A stretch of DNA of 8,619 nt. Source: Oscillospiraceae bacterium. Lineage in GTDB: Bacteria; Bacillota_A; Clostridia; Oscillospirales; Ruminococcaceae. Below, one piece after another: positions 7,161-8,619 of this stretch. Under the pieces are notes generated by a model. That model saw only the letters and a list, made by a program, of their open reading frames with translations, made no database searches and was not told where the DNA came from. The stretch's first letter is position 1. The number at the start of each line of letters is the position of its first letter. The position numbers were made by a program, and so were the translations under genes. Location of the stretch: contig JAGDDO010000145.1 of NCBI GenBank assembly GCA_017848205.1, positions 1 to 8,619 of the forward strand, written 5' to 3'.

Positions 7161-7203
7161 CAAACAAAAGCACAGGCAGATCATTCATAATGTCTGCCTG
7201 TGC
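7161..7203 (-). terminator. Rho-independent terminator of the HPr-like gene
   Basis: Read on the minus strand, an 11-bp perfect stem, GCACAGGCAGA with TCTGCCTGTGC, encloses a 12-base loop that can pair further (CATT with AATG). It is followed by TTTTGTTTG. It begins 14 bases past the stop codon of the HPr-like gene and separates that gene from pgi. Plus-strand reading gives no T-run after the stem. Confidence 0.88.
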
Positions 7204-7217
7204 GTATTAAAGCAGGA

Positions 7218-7448
7218 TCATTTTGAAGCAATAAAAGGAGCAACTGCGGCCTTGAATCCCTCATCATCTGTATCTGCGTTCATGTGTACCGGCTTTTCAA
7301 GATCAAGACTGAAAATACCCATGATGGACTTGGCATCAACTACATATTTTCCTGAAACGAGTTCTATATTGAAATCATATTTTGAAACAACGTCAACAAA
7401 CTTCTTGACTTCTGCAACACCTGATAAAAGTACATTTTCTGAATACAT
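7218..7448 (-). CDS. HPr-like protein lacking the phosphocarrier histidine
   Basis: A 76-residue protein with HPr-fold character. DAKSIMGIFSLDL (38-50) matches the HPr segment around the regulatory Ser46 (KSIMG), with the equivalent Ser at 41. SKYDFNIEL (22-30) also matches HPr. The N-terminal active-site loop, normally HARPA with His15, is shortened by about two residues and replaced by GVAEVKK; the only His in the protein is at 55, outside the site. It therefore should not carry phosphate in the PTS, but could still be phosphorylated on Ser by an HPr kinase, as in the Bacillus Crh protein, which has Gln at position 15. The ATG at 7448 was preferred over an adjacent in-frame TTG because GGAGGG lies 7 bases before it. 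It is a single-gene unit with its own promoter and terminator, divergent from mtaB. Confidence 0.88.
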   Translation of the reverse strand: MYSENVLLSGVAEVKKFVDVVSKYDFNIELVSGKYVVDAKSIMGIFSLDLEKPVHMNADTDDEGFKAAVAPFIASK

Positions 7449-7471
7449 CAAAATACCCTCCGTCCGTTTTT

Positions 7472-7516
7472 GAACGCCTTCACCGGCGCATAAAAAAGTA
7501 CCGTTCAGTCAGAACG
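7472..7516 (-). promoter_or_regulatory. Leader of the HPr-like gene with competing short hairpins
   Basis: In the minus-strand leader, CGTTC (7512-7516), GAACG (7502-7506) and CGTTC (7472-7476) occur in order. The first pair gives a 5-bp hairpin followed, after GTAC, by six Ts (7492-7497), like a weak attenuator; pairing of the second with the third would exclude it. A 4-bp CGCC/GGCG hairpin (7475-7488) overlaps the third copy. The stems are short, so this is tentative. Confidence 0.25.
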
Positions 7517-7526
7517 CTACTGATAA

Positions 7527-7555
7527 ATGATACACCTAAAAATAATAATAGTCAA
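7527..7555 (-). promoter_or_regulatory. Promoter of the HPr-like gene
   Basis: Minus-strand TTGACT (7550-7555, 5/6) and TATCAT (7527-7532, 5/6) are 17 bases apart. The predicted start near 7520 leaves a leader of about 72 bases. Its -35 box is only four bases from that of the divergent mtaB promoter. Confidence 0.75.
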
Positions 7556-7559
7556 GTCA

Positions 7560-7588
7560 TTGAATTTTTTTTGTGGGAATAGTATAAT
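7560..7588 (+). promoter_or_regulatory. Promoter of mtaB
   Basis: Plus-strand TTGAAT (7560-7565, 4/6) and a perfect TATAAT (7583-7588) with a 17-base spacer. The transcript should begin near 7595, about 43 bases before the TTG start codon. Confidence 0.75.
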
Positions 7589-7637
7589 TGAATTATTGTT
7601 CACACCAGACCAGTTATTGAAAAAGGAGACACTCTTT

Positions 7638-8619
7638 TTGAAAGTATTTTTCGTTACGTTCGGATGCAAGGTAAACTGCTACGAGACCGAATGCATAGGC
7701 AGAACTTTTACAGAAAACGGCTTCACTATCTCTGACACCGCAGAAGGCTCCGAAGTTATTGTCATAAATTCCTGTACAGTCACTTCGGCAAGCGATAAAA
7801 AAGTAAAGCAGTCCCTCAGAAAACTGCGGCATGAAAATCCGGATTCAGTCATCGTTCTCACCGGATGCTATCCTCAGGCTTTTGAAGAGGAGGCAAAAAA
7901 GCTCACAGAGGCTGATATCATAACCGGAACGCGTGACCGCTCCGAAATAGTAAATCTTGCCTTAAATGCCCTTCGGTCACGGGAAAGAGAGCAGGTCACC
8001 GACCTTCACTGCTACACTGGACATGAGGCCTTTGAGAAAATGTCGTACAGTTCCAGTGAAAAGAAGACTCGCGGTTTCATAAAGATACAGGACGGATGCA
8101 ATCAGTTCTGCTCATACTGCATAATCCCGTATGCGCGCGGACGTATCAGATCAAAGCCCCTGGAAGATATAGTTTCCGAGGTAAACGGTCTTGTTTCGAA
8201 CGGATATCAGGAAATAGTTTTAGTGGGAATAAATCTTGCATTCTACGGTGCTGAAGCCGGACTTACCCTTACCGATGCCGTTGAGGCGGTAAGCCGTGTG
8301 CAGGGTGTAAAGCGTATAAGACTTGGTTCTCTCGAACCTGAGATGATCTCCGGCGATGACCTGCTGAGACTTAAAAACATAGAAAGTTTCTGTCCGCAGT
8401 TCCACCTTTCGCTCCAGAGCGGATGCGACAGGACTCTTAAGGCCATGAACAGAAAATACGACACTGCAGAGTACACAAGGCTTGTCTCCTCAATAAGAAA
8501 TATTTTTCCCGATGCAGCCGTTACAACTGACGTCATGGTAGGCTTTCCGGGCGAAACCGAGGAAGACTTTGAGGAAAGCATGGAATTCGTGAAAAAGACG
8601 GCCTTCAGCAAAATACACG
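7638..8619 (+). CDS. mtaB: tRNA (t6A37) 2-methylthiotransferase MtaB, 3' end cut by window edge
   Basis: Radical SAM enzyme that adds a methylthio group to N6-threonylcarbamoyladenosine at position 37 of ANN-decoding tRNAs. 327 codons are visible; the family is usually ~430-440 residues, so roughly 110, including the C-terminal TRAM RNA-binding domain, are missing. The N-terminal MTTase domain has the three [4Fe-4S] Cys at 10 (FGCKVN), 46 (NSCTVT) and 77 (TGCYPQ). The radical SAM cluster motif is C154-x3-C158-x2-C161 (GCNQFCSYCIIPYARG). LHLSLQSG-type (FHLSLQSGCD) and TDVMVGFPGET elements follow. The FGCKVN N-terminus and overall pattern favour MtaB over MiaB or RimO. The start is TTG: no ATG lies in frame nearby, AAGGAGA stands about 8 bases upstream, and this start gives the expected MKVFFVTFGCKVN. 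It is the only plus-strand gene, divergent from the HPr-like gene. Confidence 0.93.
   Translation, partial: MKVFFVTFGCKVNCYETECIGRTFTENGFTISDTAEGSEVIVINSCTVTSASDKKVKQSLRKLRHENPDSVIVLTGCYPQAFEEEAKKLTEADIITGTRDRSEIVNLALNALRSREREQVTDLHCYTGHEAFEKMSYSSSEKKTRGFIKIQDGCNQFCSYCIIPYARGRIRSKPLEDIVSEVNGLVSNGYQEIVLVGINLAFYGAEAGLTLTDAVEAVSRVQGVKRIRLGSLEPEMISGDDLLRLKNIESFCPQFHLSLQSGCDRTLKAMNRKYDTAEYTRLVSSIRNIFPDAAVTTDVMVGFPGETEEDFEESMEFVKKTAFSKIH

Noticed and set aside
7004..7210. Plus-strand frame of 68 residues between pgi and the HPr-like gene
   Set aside because: It runs through the pgi promoter and the terminator hairpin, is rich in Asn, Tyr and Ile as expected of translated AT-rich spacer, and has no ribosome binding site.
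7449..7560. CcpA cre site upstream of the HPr-like gene
   Set aside because: No stretch fits the TGWAANCGNTNWCA pattern well enough to report.
8220..8611. Minus-strand frames at the right end
   Set aside because: Antisense to mtaB, whose plus-strand frame contains the radical SAM and MTTase signatures.

Overview
The window looks like chromosomal DNA of a low-to-moderate GC Gram-positive anaerobe of class Clostridia, most likely in the Ruminococcus/Oscillospiraceae range. This rests on the gene families, the strong AGGAGG-type ribosome binding sites, the sigma-A style promoters and the yceD-rpmF and der-plsY-gpsA neighbourhoods. The assignment is an inference from style, not a database match. 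No mobile element, CRISPR array, rRNA or tRNA gene was seen.

All genes but one read on the minus strand. Read from high to low coordinates, the minus-strand order is: an HPr-like protein (7218-7448) with its own promoter and terminator; pgi (5605-6939) with a good promoter, followed by a small P-loop protein of unknown function (5133-5540); yceD/DUF177 and rpmF (4392-5053) behind a near-ideal promoter and closed by a strong hairpin terminator (4339-4373); then a tight run of der, plsY, gpsA and a diguanylate cyclase (1-4319) with gaps of only 15-25 bases. The diguanylate cyclase runs off the left edge. On the plus strand, mtaB starts with TTG at 7638 and runs off the right edge. Its promoter lies back to back with that of the HPr-like gene.

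Functionally the window is housekeeping with some twists. YceD, L32 and Der all relate to 50S ribosome production. GpsA makes sn-glycerol 3-phosphate and PlsY acylates it, so the two adjacent genes form the first committed steps of phospholipid synthesis. Pgi is glycolytic, and MtaB thiomethylates t6A37 in tRNA. The less ordinary parts are a PAS-GGDEF cyclase placed last in the ribosome/lipid operon, an HPr relative that has lost the phosphocarrier histidine but keeps the regulatory serine motif, and an unidentified P-loop protein with codon use typical of a highly expressed gene.

No gene-free stretch exceeds 300 bases. The longest (6940-7217) holds the pgi promoters, a weak dyad and the terminator of the HPr-like gene.
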